56,585 nucleotides of DNA from NCBI GenBank assembly GCA_012840485.1, contig DULG01000058.1, positions 1-56,585 on the forward strand. Direction: 5' to 3'. The notes beneath the pieces were generated by a model. That model saw only the letters and a program-made list of their open reading frames with translations, ran no database searches and was not told the DNA's origin. Each line of letters opens with the position of its first letter. Within the stretch, counting starts at the first letter, position 1. Positions 46,923 through 56,585 of the stretch are shown here, one piece after another. This stretch comes from Clostridia bacterium (GTDB lineage Bacteria > Bacillota > Thermoanaerobacteria > Thermoanaerobacterales > Thermoanaerobacteraceae). The translations under genes and the position numbers were made by a program.

Positions 46923-49248
46923 ATATGCCCTCCTCAAATAAGGCATATTTTAAAACTTCATCGATATTTTCAACAAATTTAAACTCTAACTTTTTCTTTA
47001 CACTCTGAGAAATTTCATCCAAATCTCTTTTATTTTCTAATGGAAGTATAACTTTTCGTATTCCCACTCTATGAGCTGCTAAAACTTTTTCTTTTACCCC
47101 TCCTATAGGAAGTACTTTGCCAGTCAAAGTTATTTCACCTGTCATGGCAATATCCTTTTTTACAGGGACCTTTTTAAGAGCAGAAACCATCGCTGTCACC
47201 ATGGTAACCCCTGCAGAGGGCCCATCTTTTGGAATCGCTCCTTCAGGCACGTGTATATGTATATCGACATTTTTATAAAAATCTTTAGCAATTCCTAATT
47301 TTTCAGCATTTGCCCTTATATAACTGAGTCCAGCTTGCGCAGATTCTTTCATGACATCCCCTAATTGCCCCGTGAGATTTAGTTTGCCACTTCCCGGCAT
47401 AACAGAAGCTTCTATATTTAAAATCTCTCCTCCTACCCTTGTCCAGGCAAGTCCCATGACAGTACCTATTTCATCTCTTTGATTTGCTTTATCAAAGCGG
47501 TATATGGGTTTCCCTAAATAAGACTGTAAATTTCTTTTCCCAACCTTTACTACCAGTGCCTTTTCTTCAACTATCTTTTTTATGACCTTTCTCACAATTT
47601 GAGACAAATTCTTTTCTAAACCTCTTACTCCAGCTTCCCGTGTGTATTCAGAAATGATCCCTTTGATTGCAGACTCTTGGATTATTATCCTGTTATCTGG
47701 CACCCCATGTTCTTTTAAAATTTTGGGTATTAAATAATCTTTTGCAATGTGAAGTTTCTCCTCTTCTGTGTAGCCAGAAACGTATATAACTTCCATTCTA
47801 TCCAAAAGAGGAGCTGGTATCGTATCTACCGTATTGGCAGTGGTTATGAACAATACCTTTGAAAGGTCAAAGGGTAAATCTAAATAATGGTCCCTAAAAG
47901 TGGAATTTTGCTCTGGGTCAAGAACTTCAAGCATTGCAGAAGCAGGATCTCCTCTGAAGTCTGAGCTCATCTTGTCTATTTCGTCCAATAAAAACACTGG
48001 ATTTTTTGAACCAGCTATTTTTATTGAATTTATTATGCCTCCCGGTATTGCACCAACGTATGTCCGCCTGTGACCTCTTATTTCTGCTTCATCCCTTACT
48101 CCTCCAAGAGACAATCTAACAAATTTTCTGTTCATAGCTCGCGCTATAGACCTGCCTAAAGAAGTTTTACCAACCCCTGGTGGTCCTACAAGGCATAAGA
48201 TTGGGCTCTTCATTTTGCTGTAAAAACTTCTCACAGCCAAAAATTCAATAATTCTCTCCTTTACTTTCTTTAAACCATAATGGTCCTCATCTAATATTTT
48301 TTGCGCCCTCTTTAAATCCAATATGTCTTCCGTTTCGTAGTTCCACGGCAAATCTAATATCCAATCTAGATATGTCCTGACAACAGAAGCCTCTGCTGAA
48401 CCAGGTGCCATCCTAGACAATCGTTTTAATTCGTCGTTAGCTTTTTTTCTGACCTCTTCCGGCAAATTTGCTTCTTCTATTCTCTTTCTATATTCCTCAA
48501 TTTCTTGGTCAATTTCATCTGTTTCCCCTAATTCAGCTTTTATAGCCTTTAATTGCTCCCTTAAGTAATACTCTTTCTGCAACTTGTCAATTTGATTTTT
48601 AACCTTTGCATTTATCTCTTTTTCAATATTTAGTATTTCTAACTCCTTTATTAAAAAACCCAAGAGAGTTTCTAATCTTTTAGTTACATCAAAGCATTCA
48701 AGAAGTTCTTGATTTTGACTGGTATTCAAAGAAATATGAGCTGCAATGATATCTGCAAGTCTCCCAGGTTCTTCTATTGTTATAACACTGTATAAGCTGT
48801 CTATAGGAAGCCTTGAGGTCATATTCACATACTCTTCAAAAGCAGAAATGACACTTCTCATCAATGCTTCCAGTTCAGGAGTTTTTTCAATTTCCTTTTG
48901 TTCCTCTTTTTCTACAACTTCCACCTCAAAAAACTCATCTTCCCTTAAAACCTGCTGAATCTTTCCACGACTTATTCCTTCTACTAAAACTCTTATAAGT
49001 TCACCAGGAAGTTTTAGTATCTGTTTGACTTTTGTAATCGTACCAACCTTGTAAACGTCATCAACAGAAGGGTCCTCTATTTCTGGATCTTTTTGTGTGG
49101 TAACAAACACCAATTGATTTCGCATAAAAGCTTCTTCTAAAGCTTTAATAGACTTTTCTCTCCCTATATCAAAATGTAGTACCATATAAGGAAAAATTGT
49201 GAGTCCCCGTAAAGGAATCATGGGAAGTACATATCTTTTTTCTGCCAT
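46912..49248 (-). CDS. lon: ATP-dependent protease Lon (LonA)
   Basis: A 778-residue protease: N-terminal substrate domain ([20 protein letters not shown]), coiled-coil linker, AAA+ module with Walker [10 protein letters not shown] and Walker [14 protein letters not shown], then the Ser-Lys protease with [10 protein letters not shown] and [20 protein letters not shown]. Two starts are possible: ATG 49248 (GAGGGTG six bases upstream) and ATG 49269 (GGGGG nine bases upstream, but buried in a strong hairpin). The first is chosen. It degrades damaged and regulatory proteins. Confidence 0.96.
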   Translation of the reverse strand: MAEKRYVLPMIPLRGLTIFPYMVLHFDIGREKSIKALEEAFMRNQLVFVTTQKDPEIEDPSVDDVYKVGTITKVKQILKLPGELIRVLVEGISRGKIQQVLREDEFFEVEVVEKEEQKEIEKTPELEALMRSVISAFEEYVNMTSRLPIDSLYSVITIEEPGRLADIIAAHISLNTSQNQELLECFDVTKRLETLLGFLIKELEILNIEKEINAKVKNQIDKLQKEYYLREQLKAIKAELGETDEIDQEIEEYRKRIEEANLPEEVRKKANDELKRLSRMAPGSAEASVVRTYLDWILDLPWNYETEDILDLKRAQKILDEDHYGLKKVKERIIEFLAVRSFYSKMKSPILCLVGPPGVGKTSLGRSIARAMNRKFVRLSLGGVRDEAEIRGHRRTYVGAIPGGIINSIKIAGSKNPVFLLDEIDKMSSDFRGDPASAMLEVLDPEQNSTFRDHYLDLPFDLSKVLFITTANTVDTIPAPLLDRMEVIYVSGYTEEEKLHIAKDYLIPKILKEHGVPDNRIIIQESAIKGIISEYTREAGVRGLEKNLSQIVRKVIKKIVEEKALVVKVGKRNLQSYLGKPIYRFDKANQRDEIGTVMGLAWTRVGGEILNIEASVMPGSGKLNLTGQLGDVMKESAQAGLSYIRANAEKLGIAKDFYKNVDIHIHVPEGAIPKDGPSAGVTMVTAMVSALKKVPVKKDIAMTGEITLTGKVLPIGGVKEKVLAAHRVGIRKVILPLENKRDLDEISQSVKKKLEFKFVENIDEVLKYALFEEGIYEN

Positions 49249-49278
49249 ATTGTCACCCTCTTTTGCCATATAATCTAA

Positions 49279-49321
49279 CCCCCTTCCCATTCACTATTTT
49301 AGTATGTGAAGGAGAAGGGGG
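49279..49321 (-). promoter_or_regulatory. Stem-loop in the clpX-lon gap covering a ribosome site
   Basis: CCCCCTTC...TTCAC pairs with GTGAA...GAAGGGGG (8 + 5 base pairs around a three-base mismatch, 11-base loop). On the minus strand the last arm is the GGGGG ribosome site for the ATG at 49269. No T-tract follows, so it looks like a translational switch rather than a terminator. Confidence 0.65.
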
Positions 49322-49344
49322 ATTAATGTAGCAAATTCACATTT

Positions 49345-50619
49345 TTACGAGACAGATTCCGTCTTTTTTACTTTCCTTTTAGCTTTTTGAGCTTCTGAAT
49401 AGACTAAAGTTGGAGGAGCTTTCATTAAAACAGTTTCTTCAGTTATAATGCATTTTTCTATGTTGTCATTGGAAGGTATCTCATACATTACATCTAACAT
49501 TATCTCTTCTAAAATAGCCCTTAAGCCTCTTGCACCAGTTTTTCTCTCTAAGGCTTTATCAGCTATGAGAGTTAAGGCTTTTTTATCAAACTCCAGTTTT
49601 ACGCCATCTAGCTCAAATAGCTTCTCGTATTGTTTTACTAAAGCATTTTTTGGCTCTGTCAATATCCTTATTAAATCATCTTTAGTCAAAGGATCTAGGG
49701 TTACTACTATTGGCACTCTTCCAATAAATTCGGGTATCATACCAAATTTAAGAAGGTCTTCCGGCATTATATGGCTTAAAATTTCTCCTATGTCTTTCTC
49801 CTTTCTGCTTTGCACATCAGAACCAAATCCTAAGGTCTTTTTGCCAATTCTGGATTCTATTATTTTTTCTATTCCTTCAAAAGCACCACCACATATAAAG
49901 AGTATATTAGTTGTGTCAATCTGTATAAACTCTTGATGAGGGTGCTTTCTCCCACCTTGTGGCGGTACATTTGCAATAGTTCCTTCTAAGATTTTTAGTA
50001 AAGCCTGCTGTACTCCTTCTCCGGATACGTCACGGGTAATAGAAGGATTCTCTGACTTTCTCGCTATTTTGTCAATTTCATCAATGTAAATTATGCCTTT
50101 TTCAGCTTTTTCTATGTCATAATCTGCCGCTTGTATAAGCTTTAAAAGAATGTTTTCTACATCTTCACCCACATATCCCGCTTCAGTCAAAGAAGTAGCA
50201 TCAGCTATTGCAAAAGGAACGTTTAAAAGCTTAGCCAAAGTTTGAGCTAATAAAGTTTTCCCCGAACCTGTTGGACCTAAAAGCAAAATGTTGCTCTTTT
50301 GAAGCTCAACGTCATCTGGTCTTATCTTACCATTTATTCTTTTGTAGTGATTGTAAACAGCCACCGATAAGGCTTTCTTTGCCTTTTCTTGCCCAATTAC
50401 GTATTGATCTAAAAATTCTTTTATTTCCTTTGGCTTTGGAAGTTCCCCAATGCCCATATCCATATCTTCTTCAAATTCCTCATTTATTATTTCTTGGCAA
50501 AGCTCAATACATTCATCGCAAATGTATACACCAGGCCCTGCCACCAACCTTTTTACTTGATCTTGAGTCTTCCCACAAAAAGAACACTTCAATTGTTTTT
50601 GATTATCATACTTAGCCAT
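49345..50619 (-). CDS. clpX: ClpX, ATPase subunit of the Clp protease
   Basis: A 424-residue unfoldase: N-terminal zinc finger (CSFCGKT ... CDECIELC), AAA+ with Walker [13 protein letters not shown], Walker [14 protein letters not shown], pore loop GYVGEDVE, sensor [14 protein letters not shown]. The ATG at 50619 follows GAGGTGAAATTAATT; the longer frame runs back into clpP. It feeds substrates to ClpP, encoded next to it. Confidence 0.97.
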   Translation of the reverse strand: MAKYDNQKQLKCSFCGKTQDQVKRLVAGPGVYICDECIELCQEIINEEFEEDMDMGIGELPKPKEIKEFLDQYVIGQEKAKKALSVAVYNHYKRINGKIRPDDVELQKSNILLLGPTGSGKTLLAQTLAKLLNVPFAIADATSLTEAGYVGEDVENILLKLIQAADYDIEKAEKGIIYIDEIDKIARKSENPSITRDVSGEGVQQALLKILEGTIANVPPQGGRKHPHQEFIQIDTTNILFICGGAFEGIEKIIESRIGKKTLGFGSDVQSRKEKDIGEILSHIMPEDLLKFGMIPEFIGRVPIVVTLDPLTKDDLIRILTEPKNALVKQYEKLFELDGVKLEFDKKALTLIADKALERKTGARGLRAILEEIMLDVMYEIPSNDNIEKCIITEETVLMKAPPTLVYSEAQKAKRKVKKTESVS

Positions 50620-50644
50620 AATTAATTTCACCTCTTTTGGGACA

Positions 50645-51232
50645 TCACTTTTTCTTCCTGATAAGCACTTCATCGATAATGCCGTAAGCCTTTGCCTCCT
50701 CTGCACTCATGAAGAAGTCTCTTTCAGTATCTACTTTTACTTTTTCTATAGGCTGTCCCGTATTTTCTGCTAGAATTCTATCTAATTTATCTCTTAACCT
50801 CAAAAGCCTTTCTGCATGAATTTTTATATCTGTAGCCTGGCCTTGCATTCCTCCTAAAGGTTGATGAATCATTATTTCACTGTTAGGAAGTGCAAACCTC
50901 TTTCCTTTTGCACCTGCTGCCAGTAAAAATGCAGCCATAGATGCAGCCATTCCAACGCATAACGTTACTACATCCGGTTTTATATATTGCATTGTATCGT
51001 AAATCGCAAATCCAGAAGTTATTGAACCCCCTGGACTGTTTATATAAAGCCAAATATCTTTATCAGGATCTTCAGCTTCTAAAAACAAGAGTTGAGCAAT
51101 GACTAAACTTGCTGTTGTGTCATTTATTTCTTCCCCTAAAAAGACAATCCTATCTTTTAAAAGTCGCGAAAATATGTCGTAAGAACGCTCGCCTCTATTA
51201 GTCTGCTCAACGACAATAGGCACTAAACTCAT
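50645..51232 (-). CDS. clpP: ClpP protease subunit
   Basis: A 195-residue serine protease with catalytic Ser98 (GMAASMAAF), His123 ([10 protein letters not shown]) and Asp172 (DTERDFFMS). AGGAG eight bases before the ATG at 51232. It lies between tig and clpX, five bases after tig. Confidence 0.97.
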   Translation of the reverse strand: MSLVPIVVEQTNRGERSYDIFSRLLKDRIVFLGEEINDTTASLVIAQLLFLEAEDPDKDIWLYINSPGGSITSGFAIYDTMQYIKPDVVTLCVGMAASMAAFLLAAGAKGKRFALPNSEIMIHQPLGGMQGQATDIKIHAERLLRLRDKLDRILAENTGQPIEKVKVDTERDFFMSAEEAKAYGIIDEVLIRKKK

Positions 51233-51237
51233 ACAAA

Positions 51238-52536
51238 TCACTCCTCTTTACTTACTATTTTACACTGACTAAAAATAAAGTCAATCGTCTTATAATAGGC
51301 TACATCCTCTTTAATGCCGTTTATTTGGCTTTCAGTCAAGCTTTTCTTCAATTCTTCTAAATTTATTCTGTAATTCTCTGCCATCTCTTTTAATTTGTTT
51401 TCTACTTCCTCTTCCGTAGCTTCTATATTCTCAATCTCCGCTATTTTTTCTATAACAAGTTGAGTTTTTACTCTGTTTAAAGCACCTTCCCACATTTCTT
51501 TTCTCAAATCTTCTAATGTTTTACCTGTTATTGATAAATAACTATTTAAATCTAACCCTTGATACCTCAAATTATAGTCTAAATCTCTTAGAGAAATGTC
51601 TATCTGTCTTTCCACCATCACATCTGGTATATCCACTTTCGCATTTTCTACAACTTTAATTACAGCTTTTTCTTTCATTTCATTTTCTGCATCTAATTTA
51701 TTCTTTTCTTCTAACTTTTTTCTTATATCTGCTTTTAACTCATCCAATGTATCAAAGTCACTTGCGTCTTTTGCAAATTCGTCATCCAATTCAGGCAATT
51801 CCTTTTTATTTAAAGCCTTAAGAGTGACTTTAAAGAGTGCTGATTTGCCCCTTAATTCTTCTACTCTATAATCTTCAGGGAAAGTGACATTTACCTCAAA
51901 AACATCATTTACATTGTGTCCAATTATTTGTTCTTCAAAGCCGGGAATAAAAGTATTATTGCCTAACTCTAATTCATAATTTTCTCCTTTACCACCCTCA
52001 AAAGGTTCTCCATCTATAAAACCTTCAAAATCTATTACAGCAATGTATCCTCCCTCTGCTGGCCTTCCTTCAACGGGAATAAGTCTTGCATTTTGCTGTC
52101 TTAATTTTTCTAATTCGTACTCCACATCGCCATCGTATACATCATACTCTATTTTTTCAATTTCTATACCTTTGTATTCTCCCAGTTCCACCTCTGGCAT
52201 GACAGGAACAGTCGCTTCTAAAACTAAGTCTTCACCTTTTCCTATTTGTAAGATATTAATGTCCGGATAATCCAGAGGCTCCAAATTAAATGCCTTAAGG
52301 GCTTCTTTATAGGCTTCGTCAAAAACATATTCTATCGCGTCTTCATATAAAACGCCTTCTCCATAATATCTTTCCACAATAGCTCTTGGTGCTTTTCCTC
52401 TTCTAAAGCCAGGTATATTAAATTTTGCTGCGTTCTTTTTAAAGGCATAATTTAATCCTTCTTCGAATTTGTTGCTGGGTATTATCAATTCAATAGTCGC
52501 AACGCTCTTCTCAACCTTCTTAAGATTAGCACTCAT
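51238..52536 (-). CDS. tig: Trigger factor
   Basis: A 432-residue ribosome-bound chaperone and prolyl isomerase. Ribosome-binding signature [10 protein letters not shown] in the N-domain, FKBP domain at about 160-240 ([20 protein letters not shown]), helical C-domain. GGAGG lies nine bases before the ATG. First gene of tig-clpP-clpX-lon-engB. Confidence 0.97.
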   Translation of the reverse strand: MSANLKKVEKSVATIELIIPSNKFEEGLNYAFKKNAAKFNIPGFRRGKAPRAIVERYYGEGVLYEDAIEYVFDEAYKEALKAFNLEPLDYPDINILQIGKGEDLVLEATVPVMPEVELGEYKGIEIEKIEYDVYDGDVEYELEKLRQQNARLIPVEGRPAEGGYIAVIDFEGFIDGEPFEGGKGENYELELGNNTFIPGFEEQIIGHNVNDVFEVNVTFPEDYRVEELRGKSALFKVTLKALNKKELPELDDEFAKDASDFDTLDELKADIRKKLEEKNKLDAENEMKEKAVIKVVENAKVDIPDVMVERQIDISLRDLDYNLRYQGLDLNSYLSITGKTLEDLRKEMWEGALNRVKTQLVIEKIAEIENIEATEEEVENKLKEMAENYRINLEELKKSLTESQINGIKEDVAYYKTIDFIFSQCKIVSKEE

Positions 52537-52589
52537 TAAGTAAATCCTCCTATTCCTTTCTTTTGTATATTCTTTTCTAAACTTATAAT

Positions 52590-52617
52590 ATTATAACATA
52601 AAAAAACGGTGAATCAA
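52590..52617 (-). promoter_or_regulatory. Promoter of tig
   Basis: Minus strand TTGATT (52617-52612), 16-bp spacer, TATAAT (52595-52590), about 53 bp before tig. Confidence 0.72.
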
Positions 52618-52734
52618 ACTCAAGTTGTTGTAATTTTATGCAAAAAAAATAATGCCTGTTGCATTATTTCCCCGTCTTTTATAAGGTTTTATGTTTGCAA
52701 AATGCTTGCAAACATAATTTTTTATATAGTTATT

Positions 52735-52819
52735 TGGTGCGGGCAAAGGGACTTGAACCCCCACGGGTAACCCCACCAGATCCTAAGTCTGGCGCGTCTG
52801 CCAGTTCCGCCATGCCCGC
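52735..52819 (-). tRNA. tRNA-Leu (anticodon TAG)
   Basis: Acceptor GCGGGCA/TGCCCGC, long variable arm (GGTGGGGTTACCCGT), T-arm GGGGGTTCAAGTCCC, loop ACTTAGGAT with TAG, encoded CCA. Confidence 0.95.
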
Positions 52820-52830
52820 GCATATTAAAA

Positions 52831-52906
<76 letters not shown>

Positions 52907-52986
52907 ACGTAAAATCCCTACTATTTTTCTTTTCTCATTCACTAAGTCATTATTATTTTCATGTGTACTTTTAATTTTTTCTCCCT

Positions 52987-53063
52987 TGGTGCGCCCTGTA
53001 GGATTTGAACCCACGACCTCCAGGTTCGAAGCCTGTCACTCTATCCCACTGAGCTAAGGGCGC
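52987..53063 (-). tRNA. tRNA-Arg (anticodon TCG)
   Basis: Acceptor GCGCCCT/AGGGCGC, D-arm AGCTCAGTGGGATAGAGT, loop GCTTCGAAC, encoded CCA. Confidence 0.94.
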
Positions 53064-53077
53064 ATAAAAAATTTCAA

Positions 53078-53153
53078 TGGAGCGGACAACGAGACTCGAA
53101 CTCGCGACCCTCACCTTGGCAAGGTGATGCTCTACCAACTGAGCTATGTCCGC
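53078..53153 (-). tRNA. tRNA-Gly (anticodon GCC)
   Basis: Acceptor GCGGACA/TGTCCGC, D-arm AGCTCAGTTGGTAGAGC, loop CTTGCCAAG, encoded CCA. Confidence 0.95.
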
Positions 53154-53160
53154 ATCTTTA

Positions 53161-53210
53161 TGGTGCGGGAGAAGGGACTTGAACCCATATGCCACTTTAG
53201 GCACTAGAAC
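53161..53210 (-). pseudogene. 3' fragment of a tRNA-Leu gene
   Basis: The reverse strand reads GTTCTAGTGCC (end of the anticodon arm and start of the variable arm), TAAAGTGGCA, T-arm GGGTTCAAGTCCC and TTCTCCCGCACCA. The matching 5' half (acceptor GCGGGAG, D-arm) is absent from the bases that follow. Not a copy of the neighbouring tRNA-Leu, whose variable arm differs. Confidence 0.75.
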
Positions 53211-53524
53211 CCGACTCCCAGACTACGCTTGCTATTTAATTATAAATATTTTTATCTTTTTTGTCAATACGCTATTTTACTGCATTTTTTAAAATGTTAT
53301 TTTATACCTATTGTTATTTTTTCATCTTTTTTATAAAAAATTTTTCTCATGTAGTCAAATGTAGTCAAAAATTCACTAAAATTTTTGCCACAAAGCCTTA
53401 TTTTTTAATAACTTTTTCTTGTTGTCATTTTATTTTGTTTCTTTATAATTAGTCATATATCGCTTCATCTTTCTAATTATATAAACATAAATTTATAATG
53501 TCAAGACGTTAGTTAAGTCTGTCC
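53211..53524. other. AT-rich spacer without a gene
   Basis: Very AT-rich; includes a short direct repeat (ATGTAGTCAAATGTAGTCAA near 53350). No ribosome site with a matching frame. Confidence 0.5.
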
Positions 53525-53845
53525 ATGTCAAGATTCTGTATGTAAAATTTTTTAACTAAATATTCTAGCTGATTCTCTAAATTAACTCCCCGCTAATTAC
53601 TATTTCTTCTAGTGTTTATGTTATATATTTTTATTTATGTTAAATTATTTATTTAAAAATTAGAAAAGTCCCCTCTCCTTACCATCTTCGTTCTATAATA
53701 AATGTTGGGGTGGATAAAAAACATCCCATAAAAAAATAGCGCACTTATTCTGAATGCCTGCTATAATAGAAAGTGGTTAGAACAATCTAACAAAAGTAGG
53801 CATCAGAATAAGGGATTTTACACAAAAATTTGGACTTGGCCTAAA
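53525..53845. mobile_element. Possible short non-autonomous element (MITE-like remnant)
   Basis: The left side has GTCAAGATTCTGTATGTAAAA and the right side TTTTACACAAAAATTTGG followed by ACTTGGCC, which are imperfect inverted repeats of each other. The right part contains a 19-bp stem (CTTATTCTGAATGCCTGCT near 53744 with AGTAGGCATCAGAATAAG near 53797). The right end string recurs at 3589-3617. No transposase remains. Confidence 0.45.
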
Positions 53846-54012
53846 ATAGAGTCATATTTCCACAGTTTGTATTATTTATTTCTACACATTTCTTCAAATT
53901 CCTTCTTTATAAAAAAACAAAAAATAAAAGCACGCCGCTCTGGTACTAAGAAATCTTTCTTAATGTCTACAAAATAATAAACAAGCAAGTTCTTCTGGCT
54001 ACTTAAATAATT
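53846..54012. other. Spacer without a recognised gene
   Basis: AT-rich. No gene or clear terminator is seen between the element remnant and the response-regulator gene. Confidence 0.4.
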
Positions 54013-54813
54013 TTATTTTTCTTTTGCTTCTTCCCTTTCTTGACCTAAATTCGATATTTCCTTCATTAAGCTTTCTTTTGTAAAATTAATTAGCCCATCT
54101 TCATCTTTGCCATTATCGGGGTATGTACCTATGCCAAAATGCCACTTACCCGGCAGCTCACTTTTAATTTTCTTTATTACAACCGCTGCACCATCAGCTC
54201 CTGTAACAGGAAGAATTAAAGCCAGCGTATTTTTATCAACCTCAAATACTGTATCTATATCGCGAAGTTTGTCCTTTACCTGATCTGCTATTTTTGAAAT
54301 TTCAACTCTGATTTTTCCTTCCCATTGTGCCAGAACTAAAGAAAGATTTACATTGCTTCTTCGGGCACGGTTTATTTCTTTTTTCAGCAGCTCTTTAAGT
54401 TTCGGATAGTGATCTTCCTCTTTAATGTATCCTATTAGTTTTACTACACGTTTTACAAGCTCAGCTGCTTTGAAAGGCTTAATGAGATATTCTGCTGCAC
54501 CAATTTGTATTGCCTGTGTAATTGAAGGTGCTGTAGCATTTCCACTTAATATCATCACCGGAATGTTTTTGTATTCCGCCTGCGATTTTAGTTTCTGTAT
54601 AAATTCAAAACCATTCTGATTCGGCAGATTAATGTCTACAATTATTAAATCAAATAATTCTTTCCTATTTCTTACTTTCAATATTGCTTCTTCAACAGTA
54701 GCTGCAGTTTCAACGTCATATCCTTCTGCCTCTAATATATTTTTAGCCATAAGCCGTATTAATACAGAATCATCTACTACTAGAATATTCTTTTTATTTT
54801 CCCTTTCCTCCAT
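54013..54813 (-). CDS. Response regulator with degenerate GGDEF domain
   Basis: The 266-residue protein has a receiver domain (about 8-128: Asp14/15, phospho-acceptor Asp60 in IIVDINLP, Ser90, Lys112 in LIKPF) and a GGDEF-fold domain (about 140-255). The active-site GG(D/E)EF is replaced by VDKNT in DTVFEVDKNTLALILP, so it should not make cyclic di-GMP. It may bind GTP or a partner. No clear ribosome site precedes the ATG. It lies 76 bp after the diguanylate cyclase gene and may act in the same pathway. Confidence 0.85.
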   Translation of the reverse strand: MEERENKKNILVVDDSVLIRLMAKNILEAEGYDVETAATVEEAILKVRNRKELFDLIIVDINLPNQNGFEFIQKLKSQAEYKNIPVMILSGNATAPSITQAIQIGAAEYLIKPFKAAELVKRVVKLIGYIKEEDHYPKLKELLKKEINRARRSNVNLSLVLAQWEGKIRVEISKIADQVKDKLRDIDTVFEVDKNTLALILPVTGADGAAVVIKKIKSELPGKWHFGIGTYPDNGKDEDGLINFTKESLMKEISNLGQEREEAKEK

Positions 54814-54889
54814 AGTTCTTTTAATGAGGCTTCATTACACCCCCCCTCTTTTTATCCTCCTCTCACTTTATATTTTTTATTTCCATTTT

Positions 54890-56585
54890 CTATTTGCTCT
54901 TTACACAATTTCTTCCTTCACCCTTTGCTTCATAAAGCATGTTGTCTACTCTAATAAGAACCGTATCAGTGGTATCAGTATCCCTATATTCAGTTATTCC
55001 AAAGCTTGCCGTTACCCTGTCTATTCCTTTTAGTTCCATTGTACTTATCTGTTTTCTAAGCTCTTCAGCCAATTCAACTGCATTATTCAAGGAAGTTTCA
55101 GGCAGGAGGATTATAAATTCTTCTCCTCCCCAGCGCGCAAAATAATCTGTTTTGCGTATCCTTCTTTTTACCGTATCAGCAACACTTTTAAGAACAATAT
55201 CTCCCGCAGCATGACCAAAACGGTCATTTATGTTTTTGAAGTGATCTAAGTCAAACATAATAAGTGAAAAGGTTTTTTTATTCCTTTTTGTTCGCTCTAT
55301 TTCCTGCTCCAGCATCTGCATGAAAAAACGCCTGTTATAAATATTCGTAAGTGGATCGGTAATGGATTGACGATAAAGCAATTCCTCCAATCTCTTGCGC
55401 TCGCTTATGTCGCGAATAATTCCTATTGCATGCCATGCATCTTTAATTTTTACAGCAGAAAGTGAAAGTTCTACATCAATTTCATGTCCATTTTTGTGTC
55501 TTGTTTTTATCTCAACTGTCTTACCTACGACATTCCCTTTTCCGGTTAAACGGAATTTTTTAAATGCTTCTTTATAGACCTCGTATAGTCGTTCATCTTG
55601 GATTACAAATGCATGCAAATCTTTACCTATTATTTCTTTTTTTGAATAACCAAGTATGCGTTCTGCTGCAGGATTCCAAAAAGTTACGTTTCCTTTATCG
55701 TCAATCATGATAATGGCATCTCCTGCAGACTCCATTATAGTGCTTAAAATCTCATTCCTTTCCTTCAGTTCTTTTTCCATTTTTCTGCGCTCCGTTATAT
55801 CAATCACAAGTGCTGCATATACTTTTTCTTTCCCAAATTCCGCAAGTTCCAGGTGAACTTCTGCAGGATATAAAGAACCGTCTTTTCTGCGGTGCATTGT
55901 GTCAAAGATAAGCTGCTTCTGTTCACCTTTTAAAAGGGGATCAAGAAGTTCTTTAAAGCTTTGCAGGGTAAACTCTGGATTTAAGTCAACAGGAGTCATT
56001 TCTTTAAGCTCTTCTTCAGTATATCCCAAGTTTTCCCTTGCTCCACGGTTTACTGCGATGAACTTCAGTGTCTGTGGATGGAATATGTAAATTTCATTGA
56101 GTGAGTCTTCAAAAAGATTTTTATAAAATTCAAGCTCTCTCTTTGCTTTCCATTGTTCGGTAATGTCAAAGATAATCAGATGCATCAATGTTTTTCCTTG
56201 ATAATCTACAGGGGATGAATATACTTCTACTAATCTCTCTTCTCCGTTAGCTAACCGCTGGAAGCAAAGATAGGGATTACAGCCCTTCTTTAATGCTTCC
56301 GAACACTTTTGACCACCGTCTATGGTAGAAACGCCAACAACAGCTTCTATGTCCATCTGCAGCATAGTTTCTCTGGAATAACCGTAGAAGTGGCAGGCAG
56401 CTTTGTTAGCATCAATGATGCGTCCGGCTTGTGGATCAATAAGTATCATTGCTACGTCATGATTTTCAAACATATTGCGGAACAGCTCTTCTCTCTTTTT
56501 TAGCTGCATTTTAGCCTCATAGAGCTTAAAAGCCATTTCTATTTGAGATATGAGTACATACTCATCTACACCCTTAAGAACATAC
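54890..56585 (-). CDS. PAS-PAS-PAS-GGDEF diguanylate cyclase, N-terminus outside window
   Basis: The frame is open to the right edge, so the 5' end is missing; the ATG at 56536 is internal. The first visible residues (VLKGVDEYVLISQIEMAF) look like the end of a receiver domain. Three PAS domains follow (from REELFRNMFENHDVAMILID; FYKNLFEDSLNEIYIFHP; EILSTIMESAGDAIIMIDDK), then GGDEF with TDPLTNIYNRRFF, FDLDHFKNINDRFGHAAGD and the active site RWGGEEF. An RKTD inhibitory site lies five residues before it. It should make cyclic di-GMP under product control. PAS ligands are unknown. Confidence 0.92.
   Translation of the reverse strand, partial: YVLKGVDEYVLISQIEMAFKLYEAKMQLKKREELFRNMFENHDVAMILIDPQAGRIIDANKAACHFYGYSRETMLQMDIEAVVGVSTIDGGQKCSEALKKGCNPYLCFQRLANGEERLVEVYSSPVDYQGKTLMHLIIFDITEQWKAKRELEFYKNLFEDSLNEIYIFHPQTLKFIAVNRGARENLGYTEEELKEMTPVDLNPEFTLQSFKELLDPLLKGEQKQLIFDTMHRRKDGSLYPAEVHLELAEFGKEKVYAALVIDITERRKMEKELKERNEILSTIMESAGDAIIMIDDKGNVTFWNPAAERILGYSKKEIIGKDLHAFVIQDERLYEVYKEAFKKFRLTGKGNVVGKTVEIKTRHKNGHEIDVELSLSAVKIKDAWHAIGIIRDISERKRLEELLYRQSITDPLTNIYNRRFFMQMLEQEIERTKRNKKTFSLIMFDLDHFKNINDRFGHAAGDIVLKSVADTVKRRIRKTDYFARWGGEEFIILLPETSLNNAVELAEELRKQISTMELKGIDRVTASFGITEYRDTDTTDTVLIRVDNMLYEAKGEGRNCVKSK

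Noticed and set aside
49448..49936. 162-codon plus-strand frame inside clpX
   Set aside because: Antisense shadow of a strongly conserved gene.
52971..53204. 77-codon minus-strand frame (AQLVEHHLAKVRVASSSLVV type)
   Set aside because: It is the well-known false reading across tRNA-Arg, tRNA-Gly and the tRNA-Leu fragment.

Overview
The window reads as chromosome of a low-GC, thermophilic, anaerobic Firmicute of the Thermoanaerobacter type. The basis is AT-rich DNA, AGGAGG-type ribosome sites, a tig-clpP-clpX-lon-engB block, a complete F-type ATP synthase operon, surface-glycan genes of the kind used for S-layer or exopolysaccharide, and many PD-(D/E)XK 'Rpn' and AAA/PD-(D/E)XK genes. The genus is an inference; no rRNA is present.

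Region 1 (1-8000) is an accessory patchwork on the minus strand: an Rpn-type nuclease (cut by the left edge), a NERD nuclease, a pRiA4b ORF-3 type protein, a HigB-HigA-SecB toxin-antitoxin-chaperone (TAC) operon with palindromic operators, debris of an AAA ATPase/abortive-infection type gene, and a coiled-coil lipoprotein. A recurring unit threads it: a decayed copy of the manC 3' end, a terminator, then a promoter preceded by two TGTCGA(A/T) boxes 10 bp apart, like Spo0A boxes.

Region 2 (8053-24630) is a long minus-strand surface-polysaccharide cluster: flippase, UDP-galactopyranose mutase, three GT2 glycosyltransferases, a Wzy-like polymerase, an initiating sugar-1-phosphate transferase, a GalE-like epimerase, rfbBADC for dTDP-rhamnose, manC for GDP-mannose, then a membrane TPR protein and an HtrA-type protease. 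Decayed glycosyltransferase, rfbA and epimerase pieces show an older version of the cluster was lost. The predicted glycan holds rhamnose, galactofuranose and probably mannose.

Region 3 (24631-31900) is again accessory: a frameshifted Rpn gene, hairpin-rich DNA, a decayed UPF0175/DUF3368 toxin-antitoxin pair, an IS607-like fragment, two near-identical AAA/PD-(D/E)XK genes in tandem, dispersed palindromic repeats and a heptad-repeat coiled-coil protein.

Region 4 (31958-52617) is core: an O-antigen-ligase/TPR protein, an ABC importer (solute-binding protein, ATPase, permease), glutamine-dependent NAD synthetase and an EamA transporter on the plus strand; then, converging on a shared terminator, atpBEFHAGDC and, further upstream, tig-clpP-clpX-lon-engB.

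Region 5 (52735-56585) holds four tRNA genes, a 3' fragment of a fifth (probably an integration scar), a short mobile-element remnant, and two signalling genes: a receiver protein with a degenerate GGDEF domain and a PAS-PAS-PAS-GGDEF diguanylate cyclase cut by the right edge.

Start codons were moved from the longest open frame to the nearest start with a good ribosome site wherever the sequence allowed. No CRISPR array or rRNA was seen.
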